A stretch of 59,718 nucleotides of DNA from a methane-oxidizing endosymbiont of Gigantopelta aegis. GTDB taxonomy: Bacteria > Pseudomonadota > Gammaproteobacteria > Methylococcales > Methylomonadaceae. The DNA is taken from positions 8,056 through 67,773 of the forward strand of contig NZ_JAEHGD010000002.1 in the NCBI RefSeq assembly GCF_016097405.1, in the 5' to 3' direction. This document shows positions 39,601 through 50,625 of the stretch, one piece after another. The translations under genes were made by a program, and so were the position numbers. The first letter of the stretch is position 1, and every line of letters begins with the position of its first letter. The notes below the pieces were generated by a model. It saw nothing but the letters and a program-made list of their open reading frames with translations. It was not told the origin of the DNA and did no database searches.

Positions 39601-40782
39601 ATGCAAGCGGTTTTAGTGCTGATAACATTGTTTTTGCTCAATGGCTGTGCCGTATTGGATGAAGGTAAGAACTTTCTGACCGGTATGATGGGTGGGGAAG
39701 ATAATAGCAATCCACCTGCCGCATTGATCGAATACAAACCCGAAATTGAAATCGAAAAAATCTGGCAACAGAGTGTTGGCGATGGCGCTGGAGAATACTA
39801 TTTAAAGCTGGGACTGGCGATCAGTTATGGCAAATTGTTTGCAGGTGACCGTGAGGGCCTGGTATTGGCGCGGGATTTAAAAACGGGCGATGAAATTTGG
39901 GAACAAGATACCGACATGCTGCTTTCGGCTGGTCCTGGAGTGGGCGAGGAGACGGTGATCATGGGGTCGAGTCATGCCGAAGTTATCGCCCTGTCGCTTG
40001 AAACCGGTGAGCTGCGCTGGAAAGCTCAGGTCTCCAGCGAAGTGTTGGCGGCTCCTGTGGTGTCAGACGGTATTGTCATTATTCGCACCATTGATGGTAA
40101 AGTTTTTGCGTTGAGTGAAAAAGACGGCAAGCAACTGTGGATATTTGAGCGTGATGTTCCGGCGCTGAGTATTCGTGGTCTGAGTCGGCCGGTGGTGGTG
40201 GAAGGCAATGTCATTGCAGGGTTCGCCAATGGAAAGTTGTTGGCCTTACGGCTCACCGATGGCAAATTGATGTGGGAATCGACTATCGCAATACCGACCG
40301 GACGTTCTGAGGTCGATAGATTGATCGATCTCGATGCTGATCCGATAGAAGCCGATGGCGTCGTTTTTGTCTCCAGTTTTCAGGCTGGAACTTTCGGTGT
40401 GCTGGAAGTTGATGGTGATATCCTGTGGAGGAATGCCGATGTTTCCAGCAAATCAGGGATGAGTGCAGATTGGCGTTATTTGTATATCAGTGATAAAAAC
40501 AGCGAAGTCTGGCAATTAGATCAACGCAATGGTGCATCGCTATGGAAGCAAGACGAATTGCAATACCGTAAATTATCGGCGCCGGCTGTATATGACGATT
40601 ATGTGGTGGTGGGGGATTTTGCAGGTTATGTACATTGGTTATCATCCAGCGATGGCCGGCAATTAGCGCGTATCCATTTAAGTGACGCGGCAATCGATGC
40701 ACAACCCTTGGTGGTTGATAAAACCGTTTATGTGTTAGCCCGGGATGGTTCTTTAGCCGCTTACCGGGTCAGAGGAAAGTGA
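39601..40782 (+). CDS. bamB: BamB, outer-membrane assembly lipoprotein
   Basis: 393 aa. The ATG at 39601 ([22 protein letters not shown]) follows AGGCGGCG and gives a clean lipobox LNGC; the TTG at 39574 would put charged residues before the signal and is less likely. The eight-bladed PQQ-like propeller has repeats such as [32 protein letters not shown] and [11 protein letters not shown]. It is part of the BAM complex. The stop overlaps the der start (TGATG). Confidence 0.95.
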   Translation: MQAVLVLITLFLLNGCAVLDEGKNFLTGMMGGEDNSNPPAALIEYKPEIEIEKIWQQSVGDGAGEYYLKLGLAISYGKLFAGDREGLVLARDLKTGDEIWEQDTDMLLSAGPGVGEETVIMGSSHAEVIALSLETGELRWKAQVSSEVLAAPVVSDGIVIIRTIDGKVFALSEKDGKQLWIFERDVPALSIRGLSRPVVVEGNVIAGFANGKLLALRLTDGKLMWESTIAIPTGRSEVDRLIDLDADPIEADGVVFVSSFQAGTFGVLEVDGDILWRNADVSSKSGMSADWRYLYISDKNSEVWQLDQRNGASLWKQDELQYRKLSAPAVYDDYVVVGDFAGYVHWLSSSDGRQLARIHLSDAAIDAQPLVVDKTVYVLARDGSLAAYRVRGK

Positions 40783-42176
40783 TGTTACCTGTTATTGCCC
40801 TGGTTGGGCGGCCGAATGTCGGCAAATCTACCTTGTTTAATTATTTGACTCGCAGTCGTGAGGCGTTGGTGGCCGATTATCCGGGACTCACGCGAGACCG
40901 ACAATATGGCCGGGTTAAGCGAGGCCATCGCGATTGTCTGGTAGTGGACACCGGTGGTATTGTTGATGATAAAGACGGTATCGACAGTTTTGCTCGTAAA
41001 CAGGTTGAAGTTGCGCTGGAAGAAGCTGATGTTGTGTTTTTTCTGGTGGATGCCCGGGCCGGACTGAATGCGGCCGATCAAATGATTGCTGATTCTTTGC
41101 GGCGGCGGAATAAGCCTGTTGTATTGGTTGCCAATAAAATCGATGGTGTTAATGCCGAGATTGCAACGGGTGATTTTTATAGCCTGGCTTTAGGTGAGCC
41201 GGTGCCGATCGCCGCTAGTCATGGCCGTGGTGTTGGCGAATTACTGGCGCGAATTGATGCGCTTATTCCTGAGGTTGCTGCTGAAGATGATGAAGGCGAA
41301 GATAGCGGCATTGGCATTGCTATCGTTGGTCGTCCGAATGTCGGAAAATCGACCTTGGTCAACCGTTTATTAGGCGAAGAGCGGGTTGTGGTGTTCGATG
41401 AAGCCGGCACGACCCGCGATAGCATTTATATACCGTTCGAACGCAATGGGCAGAAGTTTACCCTGATCGACACCGCCGGTATGCGGCGTAAGGCGAGGGT
41501 TTCACTGGCAATCGAAAAGTTTAGTATTATCAAATCGTTGCAGGCGATTGAAAAAGCCAATGTGGTCATTTATTTGATTGATGCGCGGGAAGGCGTGACT
41601 GATCAGGATGCACATTTACTCGGCCTGATTCTGGAAGCAGGGCGGGCGTTGATTATCGGATTGAATAAATGGGATGGCATCAGTCCAGAACAAAAAGAAC
41701 AGGTGAAAAAGCAGATTGAGCGTAAATTACCTTTTCTGGAGTTTGCCGAAAAACATCCTATTTCAGCGCTGCATGGCAGTGGTGTGGGTAAATTATTCGA
41801 TGTAGTACACGAATTGTACGATGCAGCGATGATTGATATGTCTACGCCAGTGCTGACCCGAATTTTGAAAGACGCGGTAGAAGCACATCAGCCACCTTTA
41901 GTACGAGGGCGGCGGATTAAGCTCAAATATGCGCACCAGGGTGGCCGCAATCCGCCGGTTGTTGTGATTCACGGCGTACAGACCGATGCGCTTCCCGATG
42001 CCTATCGTCGCTATCTGATGAATTATTATCGGCAACAACTGGGTTTAAAAGGAACGCCAGTCAAGTTGGTGTTTAAATCACCGGAAAACCCATTCAAAGG
42101 GCAGCGCAATAAACTGACCGAACGGCAGCAGAAAAAACGTCGTCGGCTGGTTAAGTTCAGTAAACGCAAAAAATAA
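40782..42176 (+). CDS. der: Der, double-domain ribosome assembly GTPase
   Basis: 464 aa from the ATG at 40782. Two tandem G domains are seen: [16 protein letters not shown] with VVDTGGI and NKIDG, then [16 protein letters not shown] with LIDTAGMRR and NKWDG. The C-terminal KH-like domain ends [11 protein letters not shown]. It is essential for 50S maturation. Translational coupling with bamB is likely. Confidence 0.97.
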   Translation: MLPVIALVGRPNVGKSTLFNYLTRSREALVADYPGLTRDRQYGRVKRGHRDCLVVDTGGIVDDKDGIDSFARKQVEVALEEADVVFFLVDARAGLNAADQMIADSLRRRNKPVVLVANKIDGVNAEIATGDFYSLALGEPVPIAASHGRGVGELLARIDALIPEVAAEDDEGEDSGIGIAIVGRPNVGKSTLVNRLLGEERVVVFDEAGTTRDSIYIPFERNGQKFTLIDTAGMRRKARVSLAIEKFSIIKSLQAIEKANVVIYLIDAREGVTDQDAHLLGLILEAGRALIIGLNKWDGISPEQKEQVKKQIERKLPFLEFAEKHPISALHGSGVGKLFDVVHELYDAAMIDMSTPVLTRILKDAVEAHQPPLVRGRRIKLKYAHQGGRNPPVVVIHGVQTDALPDAYRRYLMNYYRQQLGLKGTPVKLVFKSPENPFKGQRNKLTERQQKKRRRLVKFSKRKK

Positions 42177-42234
42177 ATCGCAGCCTCATTAAGTCAGCGT
42201 ATGTGAAAAGCGTATCTTTTTTAGGAACATCATT

Positions 42235-42738
42235 ATGGCAACGATAACATTTCAAGGTAAACCTATTCATACTAATGGCGAATTGCCTGCTGTGGGTAGC
42301 AAGGCACCTGATTTTAAATTGGTTAACACGCGTTTGAAGGAAGTCTCGCTGCATAATTACAAGGGCAAAACTAAGTTATTGAATATAGTTCCTAGCTTGG
42401 ATACGCCGACCTGTCAGATTTCTACCCGAAAATTCAATCAGAAGGCGGCTAAGCTGGATAATACCGTAGTATTGGTAATTTCCGCCGATCTACCGTTTGC
42501 TCAGAGTCGTTTCTGTGAATCCGAAGGGTTAAAAGATATTGTGCCGTTGTCTTGCTTTCGTGCCAGCTTTGCCCAAGATTATGGCATTACCCTGGTCGAT
42601 AGTGTGTTAAAAGGCTTGACCGCTCGAGCAGTCGTTATTATTGATGCCGATAATAAGGTGCGCTACACCGAACTGGTCAGTGAAATTGCCGAAGAGCCTG
42701 ACTATGCAGCTGCCTGGGAGGCGTTACAGCAGATCTGA
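42235..42738 (+). CDS. tpx: Tpx, thiol peroxidase (atypical 2-Cys peroxiredoxin)
   Basis: 167 aa. The peroxidatic Cys is in SLDTPTCQISTRKFN and the resolving Cys in QSRFCESEGL, the Tpx spacing. It reduces lipid hydroperoxides with thioredoxin. The start MATITFQGKPIHTNGELPAVGSKAPDF is typical. Confidence 0.97.
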   Translation: MATITFQGKPIHTNGELPAVGSKAPDFKLVNTRLKEVSLHNYKGKTKLLNIVPSLDTPTCQISTRKFNQKAAKLDNTVVLVISADLPFAQSRFCESEGLKDIVPLSCFRASFAQDYGITLVDSVLKGLTARAVVIIDADNKVRYTELVSEIAEEPDYAAAWEALQQI

Positions 42739-43078
42739 TAACTGTTTTATGGCATGGTTTTAGGCGTACAAAAAAGGTATGCTTCACTGAGCGTTGAAGT
42801 GTAAAAAGTTTCTATTACATCCTGCTGTCAAAAATATTTACAGCACGGTCTTTGTGTTGACTTGATAAGTATTCTATAAAAACTCATGTATAACGTGGGA
42901 ATGAGAAAAATGGGTTTCATTAACATAAGTATTTATTAGGAGTGGTATTATTCCGCCTCAGAAGTGATGATGATCATTCTGACGAATGGTAGACGTTAGA
43001 CTGAGGGTGACAAAAAGTTTAATTGTTGCCGGAGATGATTTTTGAGACGTAGTTGGCTGAATTTTTTGTCTATTGGCT
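42739..43078. other. Intergenic region between convergent tpx and LOG genes
   Basis: 340 bases with no coding frame I can support. A CGTGGGAATGAG motif at 42894-42905 resembles the repeat seen twice near 22.6-23.0 kb. Otherwise it is AT-rich with no obvious strong hairpin. Confidence 0.6.
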
Positions 43079-44029
43079 TCAGCAGTTAAATAAAGTTTCG
43101 CCTTTGGCTAAATACCAGTTGTTGATATCGCCCCAGATGTCTTCGGCGGTTTCAGCAAACCAGAATAATTCCAAGTCTTCCGGGTCGATAACGCCTTCAT
43201 CCATTAAAAAATCGAAATTGACAGCCTGTTTCCAGTAATTTTCTCCGACTAGAATGATGGGAACGGGAGGCATGCTGCGGGTTTGAATTAAGGTTAGTGT
43301 TTCAAATAATTCGTCCAAGGTGCCGTAACCGCCGGGGAACACGACCAAGGCTTTGGCGCGTAGCAGAAAATGCATTTTTCGGCAGGCGAAATAGTGAAAT
43401 TTAAAACATAATTCTGGTGTGATATAGGGGTTGGGATATTGTTCATGCGGCAGAGTAATATTTAAGCCAATCGTTTTTGAGCCAACATCGTAAGCGCCTC
43501 GATTAGCAGCTTCCATCATGCCTGGCCCTCCGCCCGTCATGATAAGTAAGCGGCAGTCGTGTGCACCATGACCTGATTTTCCGACAATCTGGCCGAATTC
43601 ATGGGCTACGTCATAATAGCGGCTTTTATCTTGAATACGTTTGGCGATTGCCAGGCGTTTTTTTAAGGTTTCATTATGGGGCGTATTATTTAAGGCTTCG
43701 GTCAGTGCCTGAACGCGGCGTTTGGCGACGACGGGTTCAACAATACGAGTACTACCGAAAACGACGATGGTGTGTTTGATGCCGTGGTCTTGCATCAATA
43801 ATTCAGGTTTCAAAAAGTCCAGTTGCAGACGTGTGGGCCGAACCGGGTCACTCTGTAAAAAATCGAAATCTTCATCGGCCTGCCGATAGCTGGGGCTGGT
43901 CATGATTTTATGGACGCGATGCGGGGCGTCCGGGTCATCTTCTAGCGGCTTGGGTTGATGCCACGGTAAGGGTTCAATACGATCCTTTGCCGGTGGTTTG
44001 GGGATGCATCGGTTTGTTTTTCTGGTCAT
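43079..44029 (-). CDS. LOG family protein (TIGR00730-like)
   Basis: 316 aa. The nucleotide-binding core has MTGGGPGMMEAANRGAYDVG and the signature VVFPGGYGTLDELFETLTLIQ. Family members are nucleotide 5'-monophosphate phosphoribohydrolases, related to plant cytokinin-activating LOG. It has an extra N-terminal region of about 90 residues. It is 12 bases behind the glucan phosphorylase gene. Confidence 0.9.
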   Translation of the reverse strand: MTRKTNRCIPKPPAKDRIEPLPWHQPKPLEDDPDAPHRVHKIMTSPSYRQADEDFDFLQSDPVRPTRLQLDFLKPELLMQDHGIKHTIVVFGSTRIVEPVVAKRRVQALTEALNNTPHNETLKKRLAIAKRIQDKSRYYDVAHEFGQIVGKSGHGAHDCRLLIMTGGGPGMMEAANRGAYDVGSKTIGLNITLPHEQYPNPYITPELCFKFHYFACRKMHFLLRAKALVVFPGGYGTLDELFETLTLIQTRSMPPVPIILVGENYWKQAVNFDFLMDEGVIDPEDLELFWFAETAEDIWGDINNWYLAKGETLFNC

Positions 44030-44041
44030 GGTTTATCCTAA

Positions 44042-46585
44042 TTAGTGATGCCAAAGAATAAAATTTGCTTCTAGCGGTACTTGTGCTATGTCATGCCGAG
44101 GAATGATACGCGGGGTGTAGTCGCTCAAGGGGCGAGTTGCGGGTATTTCGATGTGATAATCATAGGCATTGATAGCACCGACGAGCTGTTTTTGGTGTTG
44201 AAAAATATGCCGTTCGGGGGGCGTGTCGTTTAGACCATCGGCATAGAGTTCCACTTGAATGGCATTAGCGTCAATATCATCAACATAAACCTGTAAATCG
44301 ATAATGTGTCGATCATTTTGTGTTGTTGTCAGGTATTCGCCAAAACGCAAATGCGTCCAGTTTTTTTGCAGTTGATTTTTCCATTCGTAGATATCCTGGC
44401 CTAGGTTAGGCTGTGCTTTGGTTCGCGCTTGATAGGACTGGGCCGCAGGCAGGTAATAGTGTTCAGTATATTGACGGACGGCGCGGCTAGCTGAGTAGAC
44501 GGGCGTTAATTGCGACATGCTCTCGCGAATACGGTTAACCCATTGTTTAGGAATACCATTGCTGTCGCGATGATAAAATTGCGGTGCAATTTCTTGTTCC
44601 AGCAGGGTGTATAAGTCATCGGCTTCTTTTGCATCCCAGGCAGGGTCGTGGTCATGCTCCTGACCATCGCCTAATGCCCAACCAACCTCCGGATTATAAG
44701 CTTCGGCCCACCAGCCATCCAGTTCAGAAAGGTTTAGGCCGCCATTGACCAGGACTTTCATGCCGCTGGTGCCGCAAGCCTCCCAAGGGCGTCGCGGTGT
44801 ATTGAGCCAGACATCGACACCTTCCACCAGACGTTCTGTCATTTGCATATCGTAATCACTGAGAAAAATGATATGCGGCCGCACATGCGGCTGTCGAATG
44901 AATTTAATCCATTGTTGAATCATAGCTTGGCCGGGATAGTCGGCAGGATGTGCCTTGCCAGCAATAATCAGCTGAACCGGGCGTTCAGGATTACTTAAAA
45001 TGCGTAGCAAGCGCTCTGGGTCATGTAATAGCAGATTAGGTCGTTTATAGGTTGCAAAGCGCCGGGCAAAACCTAGCGTTAGGATATTCGGGTCCAGCAG
45101 TGTTTTAGCTTGTTCGACATCATCCAGGCTGGCGCCGGAAGCCGCGAGTTGCCTAGCCAGCCGTTTGCGGGCATAGTTGATTAATGATTGGCGGCCAATG
45201 CTGCGGAACTCCCACAATTTGGCATCACATAAACAATGGATCTCGGTTGATAATGCATCCGATGCGTTGAGCCAACGATCTTTGCCGCAGCTATCGGTCC
45301 AGACTTGGTCAGCAATGGGTGAGTCCCAGCTTGGCATGTGGACGCCATTGGTGACGTGTTGAATGGGGATTTCGGCGGTGGGCCAACGCGGGAACAGGGA
45401 CTGGAAAATTTCTCGACTGACGCGGCCATGTAATTGGCTCACCCCATTGATTGCTCCACTGCCACGGATAGCCAGATAAGCCATGTTGAAAGGCTCGTTA
45501 TCATCATTTGGGTTGAGGCGGCCGAGCGCCAATAATTCTTGAATTGAAATTTTTAAACCAGCTTCTGCATAATGTCCCAGATATTGTTTTATCATCTGTG
45601 GCGGGAATAAGTCGAATGCCGCAGCAACGGCGGTATGGGTCGTGAACAAATTGCCGGCACGGGTCACGTTAAGCGCGGCGGCAAAGGGCAGGTCATGTTT
45701 CTTTTGATAGCAACGTGCTCGCTCAAGTACGGCAAAGGCGGCATGACCTTCGTTCAAGTGGCAGACTTCAGGTTCAATACCGAGTTCGGTCAATAAGCGC
45801 CAGCCGCCGATACCTAGCAACATTTCCTGCTGTAAACGCAATTCGGTTCCACCGCCATATAATTCGCTGGTAATGCCTTGATGGGTTGGAAAATTGGCCG
45901 GGTCATTACTATCCAGGAGATAGAGGGTTGCCCGGCCGACGTGTACCTGCCAGCAGCGTAACCAGACGTTGTAACCTGGAAGCTGAACTTTGAGCCGCAG
46001 CCATTCCCCATTCTTTTGGCGTACCGGCTGGATGGGTAACTGACCTGGGTCGTTGTAGGGATAAAATGCTAATTGGCGACCTTCGTTGTCGATGACCTGG
46101 CGAAAATAACCGCGTTGATAGAGTAGACCAATACCAATGACAGGAACACCTAAATCGCTGGCCGCTTTGAGTTGGTCGCCCGCAACATTTCCTAGACCGC
46201 CCGAATAAATAGGCAAGGCTTCAGATAGCATGAACTCCATGCTGAAATAGGCGATGTGGCGCAATGGCGAATCTGCATGCTGTTGTTGAAACCAGGCGGG
46301 TCTATGCTTTAATTGGTGATGGGTTTTGAGGTGTCTATCCAGCTGTTTTCGTAGCTTGGGGTCGCTAAGCACCTGTTTGATCCTATCATATGATGCGGTT
46401 TGTAAAACCGCCCATGGGTTATGCGATTGCTCCCATAAGTCAGGTTCCAGTTGTTGCCAGAGATTGTCAGCGGCATGGTACCAAGTGCAACGCATGTCCA
46501 ATGCCAATTCGATGAGCAGTTCAAGTCCATCAATATCCAGTAGCGATGGCCGGCCCAGTAAATATTTTGTTGGGTTATCAATCAT
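44042..46585 (-). CDS. glgP: Alpha-glucan phosphorylase
   Basis: 847 aa. Releases glucose 1-phosphate from glycogen or maltodextrin. The N-terminal DUF3417-type region (DMRCTWYHAADNLWQQLEP) and YFSMEFMLSEALPIYSGGLGNVAGDQLKAASDLGVPVIGIGLLYQRGYF mark the TIGR02094 subgroup. The PLP Lys is in ACGTSGMKVLVNGGLNLSELDGWWAEAY. It works with GlgX (19-21 kb). Confidence 0.93.
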   Translation of the reverse strand: MIDNPTKYLLGRPSLLDIDGLELLIELALDMRCTWYHAADNLWQQLEPDLWEQSHNPWAVLQTASYDRIKQVLSDPKLRKQLDRHLKTHHQLKHRPAWFQQQHADSPLRHIAYFSMEFMLSEALPIYSGGLGNVAGDQLKAASDLGVPVIGIGLLYQRGYFRQVIDNEGRQLAFYPYNDPGQLPIQPVRQKNGEWLRLKVQLPGYNVWLRCWQVHVGRATLYLLDSNDPANFPTHQGITSELYGGGTELRLQQEMLLGIGGWRLLTELGIEPEVCHLNEGHAAFAVLERARCYQKKHDLPFAAALNVTRAGNLFTTHTAVAAAFDLFPPQMIKQYLGHYAEAGLKISIQELLALGRLNPNDDNEPFNMAYLAIRGSGAINGVSQLHGRVSREIFQSLFPRWPTAEIPIQHVTNGVHMPSWDSPIADQVWTDSCGKDRWLNASDALSTEIHCLCDAKLWEFRSIGRQSLINYARKRLARQLAASGASLDDVEQAKTLLDPNILTLGFARRFATYKRPNLLLHDPERLLRILSNPERPVQLIIAGKAHPADYPGQAMIQQWIKFIRQPHVRPHIIFLSDYDMQMTERLVEGVDVWLNTPRRPWEACGTSGMKVLVNGGLNLSELDGWWAEAYNPEVGWALGDGQEHDHDPAWDAKEADDLYTLLEQEIAPQFYHRDSNGIPKQWVNRIRESMSQLTPVYSASRAVRQYTEHYYLPAAQSYQARTKAQPNLGQDIYEWKNQLQKNWTHLRFGEYLTTTQNDRHIIDLQVYVDDIDANAIQVELYADGLNDTPPERHIFQHQKQLVGAINAYDYHIEIPATRPLSDYTPRIIPRHDIAQVPLEANFILWHH

Positions 46586-46600
46586 GGTTTTGTCGCCGTT

Positions 46601-49135
46601 TTAGTGGTTATTGTGGTTGGAATGTTTGGCATGAAAATGCAGAGAATGGCGAACACGATTTAAAAAATGCCGATGTCTGGGGCTGCTATTTTCGAGATGA
46701 TGATAGGTCATCAGTTTTAAGCCATCTTCAATCAAAACCCAGAATAGGCAATAGGCCCAGATCATGCCGATAATTTCCCAGGATATAGGCGTGACAAGCA
46801 CGCCGTAATGCGCAATCAGCATCGCAACGATCTGGGTGCCAATAATGGCTGTTAGCAATAATGGTGCAGGATAGGGTGGGCACAAGAAGCAATGCCGGGT
46901 GCGTGCCACAAACAAGGTGAGATGGCCTGCAATAGCCAGTTTCAGGAAGATAATGGTTTGCAATTCTGCGGTACTGACATGGTAATAGCTTTCGGCGAGG
47001 ATCATGAGCAGAAAGGTTTCTACTACACCGATCAGGCCGAGGACAGTTGCGATGGTCAGCACTTGGCGCATATCCCAATTGACCGGTTTTTGAGCGGTGT
47101 AGGTGTTGTCTTTGGCAATCGTCAGAATAGGGAGGTCATTCAGTAAGGCCAACAAGATAATCATGATGGCGGTAATGGGGTAGATGTTATAAATTAACAT
47201 CGCCAGTACCATAAAGAACATGATGCGAATAGTTTCGGTGATACGGTAAATCGCATACGAAGTCATTCGACTAAAAATACGCCGTGCTTCCTCAATAGCG
47301 TGCTTGATAACCAGTAAACCGGGTTCGGTCAGCACTAAGTCAGCTGCAGCACGGGCGGCATCGGTTGCGCCGGATACAGCAATACCAACATCCGCCTGTT
47401 TTAAGGCCGGGGCGTCGTTAACACCATCACCGGTCATGCCGACGATATGTTGATTGGCTTGAAGATCTTTCACTAGCCAGAATTTATGTTCCGGGAAAAC
47501 CTGGGCAAAGCCATCGGCGCGTTCAGCACAGCGAGCAACTTCATGAATCAAATCTTTTTTGTCACGCGCACTGATGATTTGATCGGCCAGTAGAATATTG
47601 GTGCCTAAGTCCAGATCCTGGGCGATTTGTTTGGCAATGGCGATATTGTCACCCGTTACCATTTTGACATCGACACCTAATGCTTTAATAGTCTTAAGCG
47701 TCTCCTTGGCGTCATCGCGAGGTGGGTCGAACAATGGGATAATGCCGAGGAATACCCATTGCCCTTCTGCATTGGTATGGGCTACGCCCAGCGCCCGGTA
47801 GCCTTTTTGGGCAAATTCATTGACTACTTTTTCGGCTTTTTCACGTTGTTCCGGGCCAGGTTTGCATAAGGCGAGAACGACTTGTGGTGCGCCTTTGCTG
47901 ACTTTAAAATGCTTGCCATCGGCCGAGACAACGGTGGCTTCCGTGCGTTTGCGAATGGGGTCAAATGGAATAAAACTTTGTTGTTGAAATCTCGATAAAG
48001 CTGTTTTGTCGGGTAATGCTTGCAAAATCGCGTTGTCGATGGCGTCCGGGGTATCCCATTCAGAAGCGAGGGCGGCGGTCAGAATAAGTTGTTGTTGATC
48101 GGCACCATTGAAGTATGCGGGGTCTCCCAGTGTGAGCTCATTTTTAGTCAATGTGCCCGTTTTATCTGAACACAGAATATCCATGCTGGCTAATTCTTCG
48201 ATAGATTCCAGGCGCGAGACAATGGCTTTTAAACGGGCTAAACTTGCCGCTCCCACAGCCATCGTGACGGAAAGAACGGCTGGCATGGCGACAGGGATGG
48301 AGGCGACCGTCAAAATCAGGGCAAACTGTACCAATTCCATAATTGGCAAATGCCGCTCCAGTCCTACCAATACCAAGATGGTCACCAGTCCTAAGCTGAT
48401 AAAAATCAGATAATCGCCAATGGTTAAGACGGCTTTTTGAAAATGGGAAACAGATTTGGCTGAACTCACTAGCTTGGCCGTTTTACCAAAATAGGTATTG
48501 CTGCCGGTTGCGACGACAATGCCAATCATTTCACCTTGTTTAGCAATCGAACTAGAATAGATTAGGTCGCCAACTTTTTTATTGACAGGTAATGATTCGC
48601 CGGTCAATGCAGATTGGTCAACACTCAGATAATCGCCTTTTAGGAGTACAATGTCAGCGGGTACGACATCACCGAGTCGGATGCGGACAATGTCGCCGGG
48701 GACGAGTTGCTTGGCATCTATTTCTTGCCATTTCCCATCGCGACAAACCCAGGACTTTAATGCGAGCTGTTTTTTGAGTTGTTCAATCGCGTTACCAGCC
48801 TGATATTCCTGCCAGAACCCGACGACAGCGTTAAAAATCAGTAACACTAAAATGATAATCAAATCTTCGGTATGATGAACGATGGCCGATAAAATCGCCG
48901 CAATTTCAATCATCCAAGGAATAGGCCCCCAGAAATAAGACAGGAATTTTAGTACCGGATTGATCTTGTGTTCCTGAATTGCATTCGGGCCATAATGAGC
49001 CAGACGGGCGCGTGCATTCTCCGGAGACAGACCGTTCAGGTCGCTTTTTAGATAGTTAAGTAACGCATCCGCCTCGAGGGAACGGACTTTTTCGCTATCT
49101 AATAACGGTGGGAAGTCGGTCGTGTTATATTTCAT
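46601..49135 (-). CDS. P-type (IIIA) plasma-membrane H+-transporting ATPase
   Basis: 844 aa. It has an N-terminal cation-ATPase domain, TGES in QSALTGESLPVNKKVGD, phosphorylated Asp in CSDKTGTLTKNELTLG, and the hinge GMTGDGVNDAPALKQADVGIAV. About ten membrane helices are present, including ILTVASIPVAMPAVLSVTMAVGA (the M4 PVAMP motif of proton pumps). The charged C-terminal tail HRHFLNRVRHSLHFHAKHSNHNNH is His-rich. It probably extrudes protons to maintain pH; H+ specificity is inferred from family motifs. Confidence 0.9.
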   Translation of the reverse strand: MKYNTTDFPPLLDSEKVRSLEADALLNYLKSDLNGLSPENARARLAHYGPNAIQEHKINPVLKFLSYFWGPIPWMIEIAAILSAIVHHTEDLIIILVLLIFNAVVGFWQEYQAGNAIEQLKKQLALKSWVCRDGKWQEIDAKQLVPGDIVRIRLGDVVPADIVLLKGDYLSVDQSALTGESLPVNKKVGDLIYSSSIAKQGEMIGIVVATGSNTYFGKTAKLVSSAKSVSHFQKAVLTIGDYLIFISLGLVTILVLVGLERHLPIMELVQFALILTVASIPVAMPAVLSVTMAVGAASLARLKAIVSRLESIEELASMDILCSDKTGTLTKNELTLGDPAYFNGADQQQLILTAALASEWDTPDAIDNAILQALPDKTALSRFQQQSFIPFDPIRKRTEATVVSADGKHFKVSKGAPQVVLALCKPGPEQREKAEKVVNEFAQKGYRALGVAHTNAEGQWVFLGIIPLFDPPRDDAKETLKTIKALGVDVKMVTGDNIAIAKQIAQDLDLGTNILLADQIISARDKKDLIHEVARCAERADGFAQVFPEHKFWLVKDLQANQHIVGMTGDGVNDAPALKQADVGIAVSGATDAARAAADLVLTEPGLLVIKHAIEEARRIFSRMTSYAIYRITETIRIMFFMVLAMLIYNIYPITAIMIILLALLNDLPILTIAKDNTYTAQKPVNWDMRQVLTIATVLGLIGVVETFLLMILAESYYHVSTAELQTIIFLKLAIAGHLTLFVARTRHCFLCPPYPAPLLLTAIIGTQIVAMLIAHYGVLVTPISWEIIGMIWAYCLFWVLIEDGLKLMTYHHLENSSPRHRHFLNRVRHSLHFHAKHSNHNNH

Positions 49136-49159
49136 GGCAAACCTTGTGCTGCGGATGAG

Positions 49160-50560
49160 TTATAGACAATTCTCAAGCTTATAATGTTGATGCAAACTTG
49201 GAATTTCAACCGTTGTCCGTTTAAGTTTTTTGGCAAATAACGGCATTACGTCTTTTTCGCCATGAACCAGAAAGGTAGTGGCTGGAGAGCCGGTGTGTTG
49301 ATGCCATTGCAATAGCTCCTGTTGATCGGCATGGGCAGAAAAACCGCCGATGGTATAAATGCTGGCTTGTACGGGGATTTCTTCGCCAAAAATTTTAACG
49401 ACTTCGGCGCCATCGATAATTCTGCGCGCCAGCGTTCCTTGGGCAGCATAACCGACAAAGATAATGCTGTTATGCTGGTTCCATAAATTATGTTTTAAAT
49501 GATGGCGAATACGGCCGCCGGTACACATGCCGGAACCGGCAATGATGACCGCACCGCCGCTGATTGTATTGAGAGCCATGGATTCGGCTGTTTCTCGGGT
49601 AAATTTCAAGCCCGGAAAAGACAGTGGGTCAACGCCGTTTTTAAAAATATTGCAGGTCTTTTTATCAAAGCATTCAGGATGACGGCGGAAAATCTCGGTG
49701 GCCGAAATGGCCATCGGTGAGTCGAGAAAGACCGGTAGATATTGTGGCAGTATTCCTTGATCGATACCTTCCCGGATGTAATACAGCAATTCTTGAGCCC
49801 GTTCCAGGGCAAAACTGGGGATGATAACGTTGCCGCCTTGTTTCAAGGTTTTATTGGTCGCGCTGTAAAATTCTTCCAGGGTCGGTGCCAGGGTTTTGTG
49901 ATTGCGGTCACCATAGGTGGTTTCCATCACCACAATATCGGCTTTTGGCGGCGTGGTTGGATCACGGATGATCGCACGGTCGTGATAGCCGAGGTCGCCA
50001 GAAAAAACGAGTGTACGAAGCTTACCTTTGATTTTGGTTTTAATGACAATCGACGCCGAGCCTAAGATATGACCGGCATCAATAAAAGTAACTTTGAATC
50101 CAGGGAAGATTTCAATCGTTTTGTTGTATTTTGCTGTACGGCCAAAATAGCCAAAACTATTTAAGGTGTCGACGACAGAATATAAGGGTTCTACCAATGG
50201 CTTTGTGCCATGGCGTGAAATTTTGCGGTTTTTATAGCGGGCTTCTTCTTCTTGCAGATGGGCAGCGTCTAATAGGACTAAGCGAGCTAACTCACAGCTG
50301 GCCGATGTGGTAATAATCTCGCCTTGAAAGCCTTGTTTAACCAATAATGGAATACGACCGCAATGGTCTAGGTGAGCATGTGTCAGTAATAAATAATCAA
50401 TCTCGGCGGGGTCAAAGCCAAAAGGCTGGGCGTTTTCTTCCTCTATCTCTCGACCGCCCTGATAGAGGCCACAATCTATCAGTATCTTTTTGCCTTTTTT
50501 GGTCAGCAAATGACAGGATCCTGTTACATTCTGATCTGCACCGTGAAATTCAATGCGCAT
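49160..50560 (-). CDS. Metallo-beta-lactamase/beta-CASP RNA-processing protein
   Basis: 466 aa. It has motif 2 THAHLDHCGRIP (HxHxDH) and MBL motifs 3-4 (IDAGHILGSASIVI and FSGDLGYHDR). The beta-CASP region has SGMCTGGRIRHHLKHNLW and the ending VHGEKDVMPLFAKKL (motif C). This is the CPSF73/RNase J-like arrangement, so endo- or exoribonuclease activity is likely; the target is unknown. It is 25 bases upstream of the H+-ATPase start on the same strand. Confidence 0.9.
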   Translation of the reverse strand: MRIEFHGADQNVTGSCHLLTKKGKKILIDCGLYQGGREIEEENAQPFGFDPAEIDYLLLTHAHLDHCGRIPLLVKQGFQGEIITTSASCELARLVLLDAAHLQEEEARYKNRKISRHGTKPLVEPLYSVVDTLNSFGYFGRTAKYNKTIEIFPGFKVTFIDAGHILGSASIVIKTKIKGKLRTLVFSGDLGYHDRAIIRDPTTPPKADIVVMETTYGDRNHKTLAPTLEEFYSATNKTLKQGGNVIIPSFALERAQELLYYIREGIDQGILPQYLPVFLDSPMAISATEIFRRHPECFDKKTCNIFKNGVDPLSFPGLKFTRETAESMALNTISGGAVIIAGSGMCTGGRIRHHLKHNLWNQHNSIIFVGYAAQGTLARRIIDGAEVVKIFGEEIPVQASIYTIGGFSAHADQQELLQWHQHTGSPATTFLVHGEKDVMPLFAKKLKRTTVEIPSLHQHYKLENCL

Positions 50561-50625
50561 GGGATGTTCTCCTTAAGACCTGAAGCTTAAGGCGATAGTA
50601 ACAGAAAAACTTGGGGCAGTTGAAT

